Source: Pandoraea terrigena
Lineage (GTDB): Bacteria; Pseudomonadota; Gammaproteobacteria; Burkholderiales; Burkholderiaceae
Reading direction: 5' to 3'
NCBI RefSeq assembly: GCF_902459705.1
Contig: NZ_CABPRU010000011.1
Span: 1 to 64,000, forward strand
Length of the DNA: 64,000 nucleotides
Part shown: piece by piece, positions 51,322 to 59,064 of the stretch
How positions within the stretch are numbered: the stretch's first letter is position 1
How the letters are laid out: the number at the start of each line of letters is the position of its first letter
Notes under the pieces: generated by a model
Databases searched by the model: none
What the model was told of the DNA's origin: nothing
What the model saw: only the letters and a program-made list of their open reading frames with translations
Made by a program: the position numbers and the translations under genes

Positions 51322-51756
51322 TCAGTTGCGCTTGAAAGCTCGAGCCGGCGGCATCAGACGGCTCGCGCGACGCATTGTCCAGTAGATCTCAGCCGTGGCT
51401 GTCAGGAGCAGTGAGGCGATTGCGTTGAAGGTTACATGCTGCACAAACACATCGGAGGCGGAGAGGATGAAGTTCCGGGTCGGAAGGTCCATCATAAAGC
51501 GCTGAGCGTGGTCGCCGCCTACGGACGGCGAGTTCGCTACGAGCAGGATTGCATCCAGTAAGAGACTGCCTAGGTCGATCAACGATATGAGGGCAAACAC
51601 GATCGTCGAGGCAACGAGCACCTGGCAGATGAATCTGGCGACGCGTAGCTTGCCCCGGTTGCCGTGAAAGTACACACCGAGTTCGGTGATCGCTTTGCGC
51701 GAGGCTGATTCACTCCGCTCGGCAGTGTCCGACACGCCGGTCACGGCTTTATTCAT
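51322..51756 (-). CDS. Membrane protein, two to three helices
   Basis: A 144-residue protein; CGGAG 7 bases before ATG 51756. A soluble N-terminus (AERSESASRKAITELGVYFHGN) is followed by hydrophobic segments (VARFICQVLVASTIVFALISLI, LLLDAILLVA and VTFNAIASLLLTATAEIYW) and a basic tail (RRASRLMPPARAFKRN). No family is recognised. It follows an exported protein gene on the same strand. Confidence 0.55.
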   Translation of the reverse strand: MNKAVTGVSDTAERSESASRKAITELGVYFHGNRGKLRVARFICQVLVASTIVFALISLIDLGSLLLDAILLVANSPSVGGDHAQRFMMDLPTRNFILSASDVFVQHVTFNAIASLLLTATAEIYWTMRRASRLMPPARAFKRN

Positions 51757-51792
51757 GAAGTGTCTCCGGTGGTTTTGCAAAGCAGTGCGAGC

Positions 51793-52113
51793 TCAGTTCG
51801 AGCTCGGCGAGAGCATGTCGTGAACGAACTTGGCCGTCCCGTCGACGATTGTGGCCATGGCACGTCCCATTCGCTGACCAACGGTCGATACCAGGCCGCC
51901 GTCGTTGGATGGCGTCGAGGCCGTGATCGCGGGCTTCCAGGTCAGCGAGGCGCTGCAAATCAGCATGCCGTTCTGTCCGTAAGTGGCGGCTACCCCGGGT
52001 GTGCTGCAGGTGCCGCCAGGTGATGCCGTGGGCAATTGTTGGGCGCTCGCCGCGCCGGCGGTCAGTATGGTAGCGATGATAATTGCACCGCGGATCGGCC
52101 CAACTCGCGTCAT
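51793..52113 (-). CDS. Small exported protein
   Basis: A 106-residue protein; ACGGAG 6 bases before the ATG. A signal peptide (GAIIIATILTAGAASAQ) is followed by a segment with two cysteines (GGTCSTPGVAATYGQNGMLICSASLTW). The Cys-x(n)-GxNGxxxxCxxxxW pattern resembles the small C-terminal domains of shufflon-type PilV tips and tail-fibre-like proteins. That resemblance is inference. It may be a surface or pilus accessory protein. Confidence 0.55.
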   Translation of the reverse strand: MTRVGPIRGAIIIATILTAGAASAQQLPTASPGGTCSTPGVAATYGQNGMLICSASLTWKPAITASTPSNDGGLVSTVGQRMGRAMATIVDGTAKFVHDMLSPSSN

Positions 52114-52354
52114 GGGTGACTCCGTAGAATTCGAGATAGCCCTTCGAGGCCGGGACAGAACGTTGAAATTTTCTGTGCAAATGGACTAGCTCGCGATCAG
52201 AAAGCACCCCGTCACGGAGACGCATTCGCGCATGGTCAACCTCTTGAACCATTCTCCGCAATTTGCACGATTCCGAAATTGACGACTCGGGAATGAAATT
52301 ACTTCATAGGATCAGATGCTTCCAGTTTCGGTCGCGTCACGACCGAACACCGGC

Positions 52355-52387
52355 AAAAAAAAACCATGCGCCGGGGCGGACGCATGG
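52355..52387 (-). terminator. Rho-independent terminator
   Basis: On the minus strand CCATGCG-tccgccccgg-CGCATGG followed by nine T. Confidence 0.8.
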
Positions 52388-52560
52388 CTGAAGACGTGAA
52401 AAACCACGACACTTGATCAGGCCCGATCTACATGCCAGAAGACCCAAGCCGGGGAGGATAGTGCCACGGAGCCCTCCCACGCTTGTGGACAAAAGAGTCG
52501 CCGGATGATCACCTATTCTCCCGCGGCGCCATAAGCCGCCTATCGACTTGCAATATCTAT
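52355..52560 (-). ncRNA. Candidate small RNA ended by a strong terminator
   Basis: A minus-strand terminator at 52355-52387 has no coding gene in front of it: the only frame (52337-52570) runs past the terminator. The divergent gene at 52608 leaves about 200 bases for a short transcript. It contains GTGGCACTATCCTCCCC, a pyrimidine-rich segment that could pair with Shine-Dalgarno sequences. The 5' end and promoter are not defined. Confidence 0.35.
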
Positions 52561-52607
52561 CCGGCCCCATAGCCTACGGACATGCCCCGTCCTTTTCCGG
52601 AGTCCGT

Positions 52608-52901
52608 ATGTTTCGCTTCTCGTTCCTGACGTTCCTGCTGGTATACTTTTTCAGCAGCATTTTCCGCACGTCGCTCGTGGACATGCTCGTCCATGATGCA
52701 CTTCACTCAATCACCTCGCTGGCTCAGCACTCTGAGTCCCGCTACTACGATGATCACAAGGATCGCCCCGAGCACATGCTGATGCGCGGTTGTGCTGATG
52801 GTGAGGTGTGTCACCCGAACATCGCACGCAGGCGACCTCAGCACACGGACGACTTCGGCGAGAACGGGCCGCTTGATCGCCGCTACGCAGATCCGACCTA
52901 A
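52608..52901 (+). CDS. Small membrane-anchored protein
   Basis: A 97-residue protein; GGAG 5 bases before ATG 52608. One N-terminal hydrophobic helix (FSFLTFLLVYFFSSIF) is followed by a His- and charge-rich soluble part (HDALHSITSLAQHSESRYYDDHK) with two cysteines. A possible promoter TTGCAA-N17-AGCCTA lies just upstream on the plus strand. No family is recognised. Confidence 0.5.
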   Translation: MFRFSFLTFLLVYFFSSIFRTSLVDMLVHDALHSITSLAQHSESRYYDDHKDRPEHMLMRGCADGEVCHPNIARRRPQHTDDFGENGPLDRRYADPT

Positions 52902-53076
52902 TCGCATATCCTCGCATCAACATCGCTCGGGCAGCCCGTCAAACGGCTGCCCGCCGTCGTTTTGAAGGCCAGAATATCCGCTTCGCTGACCTGCGTTTGC
53001 ATTTCACTAACGCTCCCATAGCCTGATTTTGGCTGGCGCGATCGCCGGCTCCTTTCATTGAAGAGGAATCCTGCTC

Positions 53077-53943
53077 ATGGGCGATACTGAACATTTCTTC
53101 CCCCTCCACCAGATTCGCTTCCGTAGCCACCGCCACGGGGCTGAGAGTCGCGCGCTGTGCCGCGAAATCGCTCTGCGGTGGACGCTCCCGCGACGATCTG
53201 ATGGTTCCTTCGATTGGCGCGCACTCCCGCCAGCAGCGCCCGCTGGCGCCGTATTCACAGCTCATTTGCAGAGAGGGGTGGTGTCTGTGCTGCGGGGCAT
53301 CGACACCGGCCTGTGGCTGATGCGTCGCGATAGCTTCGATCGGAAGATTGATGGCCGCATATGGCGGCACGAAGTCTTCGTGGGGGACGACGGCTCAGGT
53401 GACGTGATCGGCGTGCGCGTGAGCGTCGCCCCGGGCCGCAACATGGTTGTCCCGATGAGGCGTTCGTCAGTGATCTCGTCGCTCGTGCGGAACTGCGCCT
53501 TGCTCGACGACAAGACGCAGGTGCAGACTAAACCGCGCATGGTGACGAAATTAGACGTGGCGCCGGTATTGGACCTGCTCGCCTCCCCGACACGCACCCT
53601 TCCTGTTCTGCTCTTCAACCGGTTTATCCAGGACTCTATGCACCTCGACGCGCAGAGAGTCGCGGACAAGCTGGCCGGCTTCGCGCATGTGCTCGTGGTG
53701 ATGCCCGACACCGCGGCCACCGTGCGACAGTACCTCGCCAAGGAGATGGGCGTGCAGCTCTCCGCCGTCACCATCTGCTGGCCTGTGTCGGCGGCCGATC
53801 ATGGCGCCGTCCACGCCAAATGGGACTTGATACAGGTGAAGGACCCGGCCTTCTGGCATTTCCTTGAGGCAGGCGTGATCCGCGCGTCCGTAGGCACGAT
53901 GGCAACTTGGCTCGGCTCACTGGTTGCCGGCCCTCGGGATTGA
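53077..53943 (+). CDS. Hypothetical protein with two-part architecture
   Basis: A 288-residue protein; GAGGAA lies about 9-10 bases before the ATG. The N-terminal half (residues 1-140) is beta-rich and ends WRHEVFVGDDGSGDVIGVRVSV. The C-terminal half contains VLDLLASPTRTLPVLLFNRF and LAGFAHVLVVMPDTAATVRQYL. This 'L..PxRxLPVxxxxx...LAGxAHVxVxP' pattern I recall from uncharacterised bacterial proteins of defence-like loci, without a function. It lies just upstream of the RNase III gene. Confidence 0.55.
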   Translation: MGDTEHFFPLHQIRFRSHRHGAESRALCREIALRWTLPRRSDGSFDWRALPPAAPAGAVFTAHLQRGVVSVLRGIDTGLWLMRRDSFDRKIDGRIWRHEVFVGDDGSGDVIGVRVSVAPGRNMVVPMRRSSVISSLVRNCALLDDKTQVQTKPRMVTKLDVAPVLDLLASPTRTLPVLLFNRFIQDSMHLDAQRVADKLAGFAHVLVVMPDTAATVRQYLAKEMGVQLSAVTICWPVSAADHGAVHAKWDLIQVKDPAFWHFLEAGVIRASVGTMATWLGSLVAGPRD

Positions 53944-54036
53944 GCGCGCGGTTTGGTACCACGGCACCCAAATGTTGTGGTCCCGCCCTGCCATATTCGT
54001 GCGGTACTAGCATCGACCGCCCTCTATACTCGCCGC

Positions 54037-54717
54037 ATGACTCCCACGGCCCTCGAACAGCTTCTGGACTATACGTTCAGCGATCGCTCGCTTTTCGAGC
54101 TGGCATTGACGCATCGGTCCTTTTCCGAGGATCACAACGAGCGCCTTGAGCTCCTGGGCGACTCGATCCTCAGTGGTTCGGTCACCGCCCTTCTCTACAA
54201 ACGCTTCCCACGACTTTCCGAAGGCGGGCTGTCGCGCATCCGCTCGAATCTTGTGCGAGAGTCGACGCTCCATGAGATCGCTGTGGCGCTAAATCTCAGC
54301 TCGTGGCTACGATTGAGCGACGCGGAGATCAGTGCCGGCGGACTTGTACGTCCTTCGATCCTTGCAGATGCCTTCGAGGCAGTGCTAGGCGGTGTGTTCC
54401 TCGACGGCGGATTTCCACCAGCCGAGCGTCTCGTGCGCCGGATCTATACGCCGGTCCTCGACACGATCGACATCCGCCACTTCGGCAAGGATCCTAAAAC
54501 ACGCTTGCAGGAGTTACTGCAGGCGAAGCGTGTACCTGTACCGACGTACCGCATCGTCGCGATCTTCGACGACGAACAGCCTCGACGCTACGAGAGCGAG
54601 TGTGTCATTACCTCCCGCGGTCTGCGCACAACCGGCATTGGCCCAAATCGCCGGGTCGCCGAGCGCGAGGCAGCCCACCGTATGCTCTCCATTCTCGAGA
54701 CGCGCACAGCGGCCTGA
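54037..54717 (+). CDS. rnc: Ribonuclease III
   Basis: A 226-residue protein. The RNase III signature HNERLELLGDSIL is near residue 37, the second catalytic acid pair is in LADAFEAVLGGVFLDGG near 110, and a C-terminal double-stranded RNA-binding domain follows (PKTRLQELLQAKRVPVPTYRI ... RRVAEREAAHRMLSIL). All catalytic acids appear present. It cuts double-stranded RNA as a dimer. A chromosome already encodes RNase III, so this is an accessory copy. It could process the hairpins that stand before many genes here; that is inference. The start at 54037 lacks a clear ribosome site. Confidence 0.9.
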   Translation: MTPTALEQLLDYTFSDRSLFELALTHRSFSEDHNERLELLGDSILSGSVTALLYKRFPRLSEGGLSRIRSNLVRESTLHEIAVALNLSSWLRLSDAEISAGGLVRPSILADAFEAVLGGVFLDGGFPPAERLVRRIYTPVLDTIDIRHFGKDPKTRLQELLQAKRVPVPTYRIVAIFDDEQPRRYESECVITSRGLRTTGIGPNRRVAEREAAHRMLSILETRTAA

Positions 54718-54871
54718 CAACGGGTCACTCCCGCGCAAAAAAACCTCCTCGCGCCGGTTTGCATTCTCACGCAACCGCTTCATCGCAAGGACCCTTCCCC
54801 TCATTTAGCGGCCTGCGCGCCCTTTGTCACGATCCGTGGATTCCCGTCATGACCATGTAGATGGAACCAGC

Positions 54872-55171
54872 ATGCTGCAAAATTCAACGATACTCGGCGA
54901 GATTTACCGGCTGAATCTGGCGTACCTGACGATGCTGCACCGCAACCTCCTGGCGGATTTCGCGACGGCGGTTGACACATTCGGACTGTCCGAAGAAATT
55001 GCAGCCGCAATAGTGAATAGCAAGCCTGACAAGCTCGCCAGGCTTGCGCGGACCCCTCAACTGCTTCTCCGCGTCAGGTTCAACGACGTGCAGTTCCTTC
55101 GCACGCTCGCAGCGAAGGTCGGACCGGGTATCGCGCAGAAGATCGAGTCCGAAGAGGCCTCGTCCGCCTAG
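54872..55171 (+). CDS. FlhD-like transcriptional regulator
   Basis: A 99-residue protein resembling FlhD along most of its length: ILGEIYRLNLAYLTMLHRNLL, DTFGLSEEIAAAI, LARLARTPQLLLRVRF and NDVQFLRTLA correspond in order to the FlhD helices (IYDINLSYLLLAQRL, FRLGINEEMA, MVKLAETNQLVCHFRF, DDHQTITRL). FlhD works with FlhC; homologues SetD and AcaD activate conjugative transfer in SXT and IncC elements. No FlhC-like partner was found in the window. The start at 54872 is chosen from the FlhD alignment; a frame from 54824 is longer. Confidence 0.72.
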   Translation: MLQNSTILGEIYRLNLAYLTMLHRNLLADFATAVDTFGLSEEIAAAIVNSKPDKLARLARTPQLLLRVRFNDVQFLRTLAAKVGPGIAQKIESEEASSA

Positions 55172-55476
55172 CACTTGCTGTTCCATTTATTCATAGTTTT
55201 GATCTATTCACCCCGCGCGGCGTATAGCTGACGCCCTCCCGTCAAAAGTTTGTTTGGACAAACTTAACTTATCGAATTAACTCTTTGGAATTGCTGTGCA
55301 GGGTGCTTGCCTCCACCTGCCGCAGTCGCATAGAATGTCTTCAGCCGTTCGGTCGGCATTGTCTGTACTCCATCAAGTCCCCCTCGTCACACTCAACTGA
55401 ACGTCGTTCAATTGAGCGTCGACCTTCCTCCGGCACGCTGAACCCCGCTCTATATAGGTTCGCTAGTGTCCACGGA
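55172..55476. other. Intergenic region with regulatory sequence
   Basis: About 300 bases. A TATATA at 55451 may be a promoter -10 element. The repeat CAGCCGTTCGGTCGGCA is at 55342-55358. The palindromic GAACGTCGTTCAATTGAGCGTCGAC lies in two parts near 55400-55425. No gene is supported. Confidence 0.4.
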
Positions 55477-55517
55477 GCTCTCTTTTTTCATCGCCACACT
55501 GTGGCAATCAGGAGAGC
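55477..55517 (+). promoter_or_regulatory. SD-masking leader, gene 55521-55937
   Basis: GCTCTC, TTTTTTCAT, hairpin CGCCACA-c-TGTGGC, AATCA, GGAGAGC, ACC, ATG. Arms GCTCTC/GAGAGC pair perfectly. Confidence 0.75.
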
Positions 55518-55520
55518 ACC

Positions 55521-55937
55521 ATGAACCGTAATCTTCAAGCCTTTTGCGTTATCCGTACGCAGCACGAAATCGTGTTCGGCGATCAACTGATCCTGGTTCA
55601 GGAGTTTCGCACCGAACTGAAGGAGGCTCTGGCCGATGCGTCCGTTGTCACGTTGATCGAGCAGCTCGAGAGCGGTGGCAACGTAGCGCAGTTCGACGAG
55701 GATACGTGGTGGACCATCGTCGACGACTTGAAGGCGCATCTGGGCAGCCAGTGCGCCAACATGGCGGGCGATTCTCGCGATGAGCAGGAATCAGCGTTGG
55801 TCGCTGCGGAAACGTGGGTCGAGGAAAACATCTCGAATGCCACCCGCGCCGAAATTGTCGCCGCGGCGGTCGTTCACTACGGCTATTCGACGGCCGGAAC
55901 GATGATCCGTGAACTCAACTCGTCTGTCGCGGCATAA
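55521..55937 (+). CDS. Hypothetical plasmid protein
   Basis: A 138-residue protein. The N-terminal part (CVIRTQHEIVFGDQLILVQEFRTEL) is beta-rich. Acidic and Trp-containing helices follow (FDEDTWWTIVDDLKAHLG, AETWVEENISNATRAEIVAAAVVHYGYS). No family is recognised. It opens a plus-strand series in which each gene has its own SD-masking leader. Confidence 0.55.
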   Translation: MNRNLQAFCVIRTQHEIVFGDQLILVQEFRTELKEALADASVVTLIEQLESGGNVAQFDEDTWWTIVDDLKAHLGSQCANMAGDSRDEQESALVAAETWVEENISNATRAEIVAAAVVHYGYSTAGTMIRELNSSVAA

Positions 55938-56044
55938 CTCGCAAGCATCAAAGTAGCTTTCGGCGGTGCCTGTCCTTCTGGACAGGCATTATCCGAATGA
56001 TCTGCTAGGCCCCGGAGAGCACGTCTCCTCAGGGCTATCGCCTC

Positions 56045-56078
56045 CTCCTTTTTTAACCGCCAACTCGGCAGAAAGGAG
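56045..56078 (+). promoter_or_regulatory. SD-masking leader, gene 56083-56706
   Basis: CTCCTTTTTTAACCGCC, loop AACT, CGGCAGAAAGGAG, then AATC and ATG. CTCCTTT/AAAGGAG pair perfectly over 7 bases. Confidence 0.75.
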
Positions 56079-56082
56079 AATC

Positions 56083-56706
56083 ATGAACACCACCATCTAC
56101 CCGAAACACACTCCCTGGGGCGCCCCGCATACGACCACCATCGTTGCGGAAGGCATCGTGCGGTATACGACTGGCAGTCACGGTGGATACTGGCTCAGCC
56201 AGGAACGCGTCGCATCCATGCCCGACGGCCTTCGCCCGAAGGAACTCGAGGTAGATTGTGGCGCCTGGTTCGAAGAGGACGAGCAATGGACGCTCGTCGC
56301 CCTTGCCTTCCAGATGTACTTCGACGATGGCGCTATCCAAGTGGCGCGGCGCACGGTTGTGAACTGGATGCCGGAAGTCTGGGAAGCCTGGACGGGCGAG
56401 AAAGTCACGCCGGCGATGAGCCATCGCCGCGCGCGGGAAGTTTTTCTGGAACAGCACAAGAGCGATCAGATTGTCGTGGCGGCTTTTGGCAGCTGGGACA
56501 AGACGGTGCCGAAAGGCATGGTCGGCGTTGTTGCCGTGACCGGCGGCCGCGTTTCCGGGACGCTCAAACCACCCGAGACGTACTGGCTCGTCGACGAAGC
56601 CGAATATGCTGACGCTCACGAACAGCCCGGTTATACCGGTGACTTCGTTATCGACCCGTCGCGTCATCAGCCGTGGCCGCGTGAGGTTCTTGTCAAGGCA
56701 GCGTAA
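56083..56706 (+). CDS. DUF7007-like protein
   Basis: A 207-residue protein; start at 56083 after AAAGGAG. The pattern TPWGAPHTTTIVAEGIVRYTTG, SHGGYWLSQER, then CGAWFEEDEQWTLVALAF and MSHRRAREVFLEQH recalls the DUF7007 family ('TPWG...GI....T.SHGG..L......WFEED....'), found on plasmids and phages. The C-terminal part carries TYWLVDEAEYA. The name is from memory and should be verified. The gene belongs to the leader-controlled series. Confidence 0.6.
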   Translation: MNTTIYPKHTPWGAPHTTTIVAEGIVRYTTGSHGGYWLSQERVASMPDGLRPKELEVDCGAWFEEDEQWTLVALAFQMYFDDGAIQVARRTVVNWMPEVWEAWTGEKVTPAMSHRRAREVFLEQHKSDQIVVAAFGSWDKTVPKGMVGVVAVTGGRVSGTLKPPETYWLVDEAEYADAHEQPGYTGDFVIDPSRHQPWPREVLVKAA

Positions 56707-56795
56707 TCATCAATCGGCGGCGCCTGCACCTTCGGGTGCGGCGCTTCCGATCCATCCCAGACCGTCGGTCGGGTCCTGGATGGCACAAAACGCCA

Positions 56796-56831
56796 TTTCT
56801 CTTGTTCACGCCCGCAGGGCATCAGGAGAAA
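56796..56831 (+). promoter_or_regulatory. SD-masking leader, gene 56835-57116
   Basis: TTTCTC, TTGTTCAC, hairpin GCCC-gca-GGGC, ATCA, GGAGAAA, ATC, ATG. Arms TTTCTC/GAGAAA are perfect and differ from the neighbours'. Confidence 0.72.
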
Positions 56832-56834
56832 ATC

Positions 56835-57116
56835 ATGACCATGATCATCGCCGCCGCTGTAGCGTTCATTTTCATCGCAGCAGTGCGCGCAGGAGCAGGC
56901 TCAAACGAAATTGAAGAAGCATCGGACGCACTCGACCGCTGCCCTCAGTGCGGGAACTACCTACCCTGTAATTGCAACCACTACGAGGACTCCTCGTACC
57001 AGCATCACCACCATCATGACCAGTGGCCCAACGACGCGATGAACCAATCGTCGCAAGACGACTCGTGTCTCGGTTACGGCCATCACCATCACGGCGGTTC
57101 CGATGACTGGAACTGA
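56835..57116 (+). CDS. Membrane-anchored zinc-ribbon, His-rich protein
   Basis: A 93-residue protein. An N-terminal hydrophobic helix (MIIAAAVAFIFIAAV) is followed by a short acidic part. A zinc-binding motif RCPQCGNYLPCNC is next, then histidine clusters (YQHHHHHDQW and YGHHHHGG). The His- and Cys-rich tail suggests metal binding at the membrane. No family is recognised. Confidence 0.55.
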   Translation: MTMIIAAAVAFIFIAAVRAGAGSNEIEEASDALDRCPQCGNYLPCNCNHYEDSSYQHHHHHDQWPNDAMNQSSQDDSCLGYGHHHHGGSDDWN

Positions 57117-57207
57117 GCAATAGGGGCGCTCCGCAAGGATGCGCCCCACCTACCCCTTCAAAACGCGTCCGGATCCTGCTAAGCGCCGCTCAGCAGGGCC
57201 ACGGCCC

Positions 57208-57240
57208 GCTCCTTTTTCGCCCTACGGGCATCTAAAGGAG
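57208..57240 (+). promoter_or_regulatory. SD-masking leader, gene 57250-57666
   Basis: GCTCCTTTTTC, hairpin GCCC-tac-GGGC, ATCT, AAAGGAG, AAGCATCAA, ATG. CTCCTTT/AAAGGAG pair perfectly. Confidence 0.72.
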
Positions 57241-57249
57241 AAGCATCAA

Positions 57250-57666
57250 ATGGCAAATTGGACCGGAATTGCGCGCACGAACTACGTCTTCCCCGGCAAC
57301 CTCGAGGAAATCGAGAAGGTCGCGAAGCGCTTCGATCTGCGCGTCATCAGCGAGGACGAGCGCATCGGTTTTGTGGCAGATACAGACGACGGCGGTTGGC
57401 CATCGAACACGTACGACGAGGATCTCGAGGACGATGTCGAGTTCGACGTCACGACGATGCTGATGCCGCACATCAAGGAAGGCGAGGTGCTGGTGGTGAT
57501 GGAGGCAGGTAGCGAGAAGGCCCGCTACGCATCGGGATATGCGAAGGCATACATCCGCAACGGCGATGTCTGCCGCATGGTGAGCGTGTCGCTCAATGAC
57601 ATTTTTGCGAAGGCGGCCGCGGAGTTCGCCGTGGACGTCAGCGTAATCACCAACGCTTCGTACTGA
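57250..57666 (+). CDS. Conserved plasmid protein (NWTGxARTNY family)
   Basis: A 138-residue acidic protein. The N-terminal NWTGIARTNYVF, central DDGGWPSNTYDEDLEDDVEFDV and GEVLVVMEAGSEKARYASGYAKA match a protein commonly found on plasmids and ICEs of proteobacteria, as remembered ('NWTGTARSNYF', 'GGWPS', 'GEVAVxxExGAEKxRYxxG'). The function is unknown. It is followed by a terminator at 57845. Confidence 0.65.
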   Translation: MANWTGIARTNYVFPGNLEEIEKVAKRFDLRVISEDERIGFVADTDDGGWPSNTYDEDLEDDVEFDVTTMLMPHIKEGEVLVVMEAGSEKARYASGYAKAYIRNGDVCRMVSVSLNDIFAKAAAEFAVDVSVITNASY

Positions 57667-57844
57667 GGGGAACTATGAACGGACGGGGCTTCGGCCCTGT
57701 CCCGCTGGCAATCTTGTCGACCCCTCGGGGGCCTCTCCGGTCGAGTTCGCTCACTCCTACCTGGAGCTGTAAACGTGCTTTCCTCGGGCGCGCGCACGCG
57801 CGCAATGAACTCTCAGCTTCGCGCACTGGCGCTGTGACGTAATA

Positions 57845-57882
57845 AGGCCCGCTGTCCTCTCTTCGAGAACGGCGGGCCTTTT
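57845..57882 (+). terminator. Rho-independent terminator
   Basis: AAGGCCCGC, a 19-base loop region, GCGGGCCTT then TTCG. It closes the plus-strand series ending with the gene at 57666 and faces the converging gene ending at 57910. Confidence 0.6.
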
Positions 57883-57909
57883 CGTTGCCCCTGGCAGCCC
57901 GAGGAACAA

Positions 57910-58341
57910 TCAGTTGACGAATCGGCGATCGAGCAGCCACCTGCTCGGCTGGCCGTCGCGGCCATAATGGATCTCGCCCTGCAGGCAGCCGCCGTCGTCG
58001 AAGTACTGCTCCTTGCTACGGTAGACCACCCGCTTGCTCGGTACAACCGAGAAGGCGTGCGCCGGCACCTCAATCAGCGGTCGCACGGACAGGCCTTCCG
58101 CCAGCACCTCCCGCGCCCACGCGTCGAGGTTCGTCAGGCTCGCCGCGTCTCTGGCGACGGCGCTCGTCAGGTCCAGTGCCTGAACAATGCCATCCGGCAG
58201 GACCACAGCGCCGCCCGAGCGCTCAAGCACTTGAGCGCTCGTCGGCGCCGTGGCCTGAAAGAAGATGAGGCCGCTGGGCTTTACGCCTGCATCAGCCGAT
58301 ACTGCAACAACCCACAAACGCTTCAATTCGGAATCGCACAT
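57910..58341 (-). CDS. Hypothetical protein
   Basis: A 143-residue protein; CGGAG 8-9 bases before ATG 58341. It contains LWVVAVSADAGVKPSGLIFFQA and SVVPSKRVVYRSKEQYFDDGGCLQGEIHYG, suggesting a mixed alpha/beta fold. No family is recognised. It is the only minus-strand gene in this part. Confidence 0.52.
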   Translation of the reverse strand: MCDSELKRLWVVAVSADAGVKPSGLIFFQATAPTSAQVLERSGGAVVLPDGIVQALDLTSAVARDAASLTNLDAWAREVLAEGLSVRPLIEVPAHAFSVVPSKRVVYRSKEQYFDDGGCLQGEIHYGRDGQPSRWLLDRRFVN

Positions 58342-58496
58342 GTTGTTCTCCGTGGTCTTTTAGCCTCGTTGGGCTACGACTAGGGCCTATCACCCCGTGA
58401 AGGCAGCAGCCTTGACGGGAAGTCAGCAACGTCGAACGTGCAGCGAATAACTCTGCCGCGGGTGCTCCGCTGTGCAAGCGCTACGTATTGGATGCG
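58342..58496. other. Upstream region of gene 57910-58341
   Basis: Contains the leader of the minus-strand gene (hairpin AGCC-caacg-AGGCT just before GACCACGGAG). It is not a clear member of the SD-masking family. No gene is seen. Confidence 0.35.
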
Positions 58497-58775
58497 TTAC
58501 GTGTGGTCATAGTCTGCCGGAGGCCTGCGGGAGGACGTCACGGACGCGTGCAGGAGCAGACTCAGAATTGATGCCGAACTAACGGCGTGACCGAATGATA
58601 CTGCGAATTTTCGAATATCGACAAGGGGGGCGGAGTAATTGTAGGCAGGCCACAGCCGTTCGATCGGCGCCGTGGTGCGCTTCGCTACTGAGAGTGCAAG
58701 AAAGTCGCCTGGGCTGAATTGGCTGTGGTCAAGCCTTGCGAGCGGAATTTCGTCGACCACGACCTCGGCTGACAT
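58497..58775 (-). CDS. Doubtful small protein
   Basis: A 92-residue frame from ATG 58775. The sequence MSAEVVVDEIPLARLDHSQFSPGDFLALSVAKR is plausible for a beta-rich N-terminus, but no ribosome site is clear and the second half has a biased composition. No family is recognised. Confidence 0.35.
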   Translation of the reverse strand: MSAEVVVDEIPLARLDHSQFSPGDFLALSVAKRTTAPIERLWPAYNYSAPLVDIRKFAVSFGHAVSSASILSLLLHASVTSSRRPPADYDHT

Positions 58776-58858
58776 GACTACGGTGCATACACCGCGGATA
58801 TCGGCGATTGCGCCCGTACTGGCATCCGGGTATCATTTCTGCAGCCGTTTGATCGGCA
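58653..58858. repeat. Two of four copies of a 17-base repeat (CAGCCGTTTGATCGGCA family)
   Basis: Copies at 55342-55358 (CAGCCGTTCGGTCGGCA), 58653-58669 (CAGCCGTTCGATCGGCG), 58842-58858 and 60796-60812 (both CAGCCGTTTGATCGGCA). Each contains GCCG-N6-CGGC, a small palindrome. All four lie in the 55-61 kb leader-gene segment, between genes or at a gene end. Confidence 0.6.
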
Positions 58859-59021
58859 TCTCATCAATCCGGGCCTGCCCGCCGCCGGCGTAGTCGAAAG
58901 TCACTTTGGCCCCTCTGGCCGATCTTAATCCTCCCCCATCCGCTGACGCTGACCGTCTATAGGTTACGCTCGTTCGTCGCGTCGCGTTCTGCCTAGCCAT
59001 TCCAGCTACGCAGAGCTTTAA

Positions 59022-59059
59022 GCTCCTCAGTTTATCCGCCCATCTCGGGCACGAGGAGA
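59022..59059 (+). promoter_or_regulatory. SD-masking leader of the DpdA-like gene
   Basis: GCTCCTC, AGTTTATCC, hairpin GCCC-atct-CGGGC, AC, GAGGAG, ATCAAC, ATG. CTCCTC/GAGGAG pair perfectly over the ribosome site. Confidence 0.75.
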
Positions 59060-59064
59060 TCAAC

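Noticed and set aside
52337-52570. 77-codon minus-strand frame
   Set aside because: It runs through and past a strong terminator, so a small RNA is more likely than a protein.
58833-59000. 55-codon basic minus-strand frame ending MPIKRLQK
   Set aside because: No ribosome site, and it overlaps a short repeat and the leader of the DpdA-like gene on the other strand.
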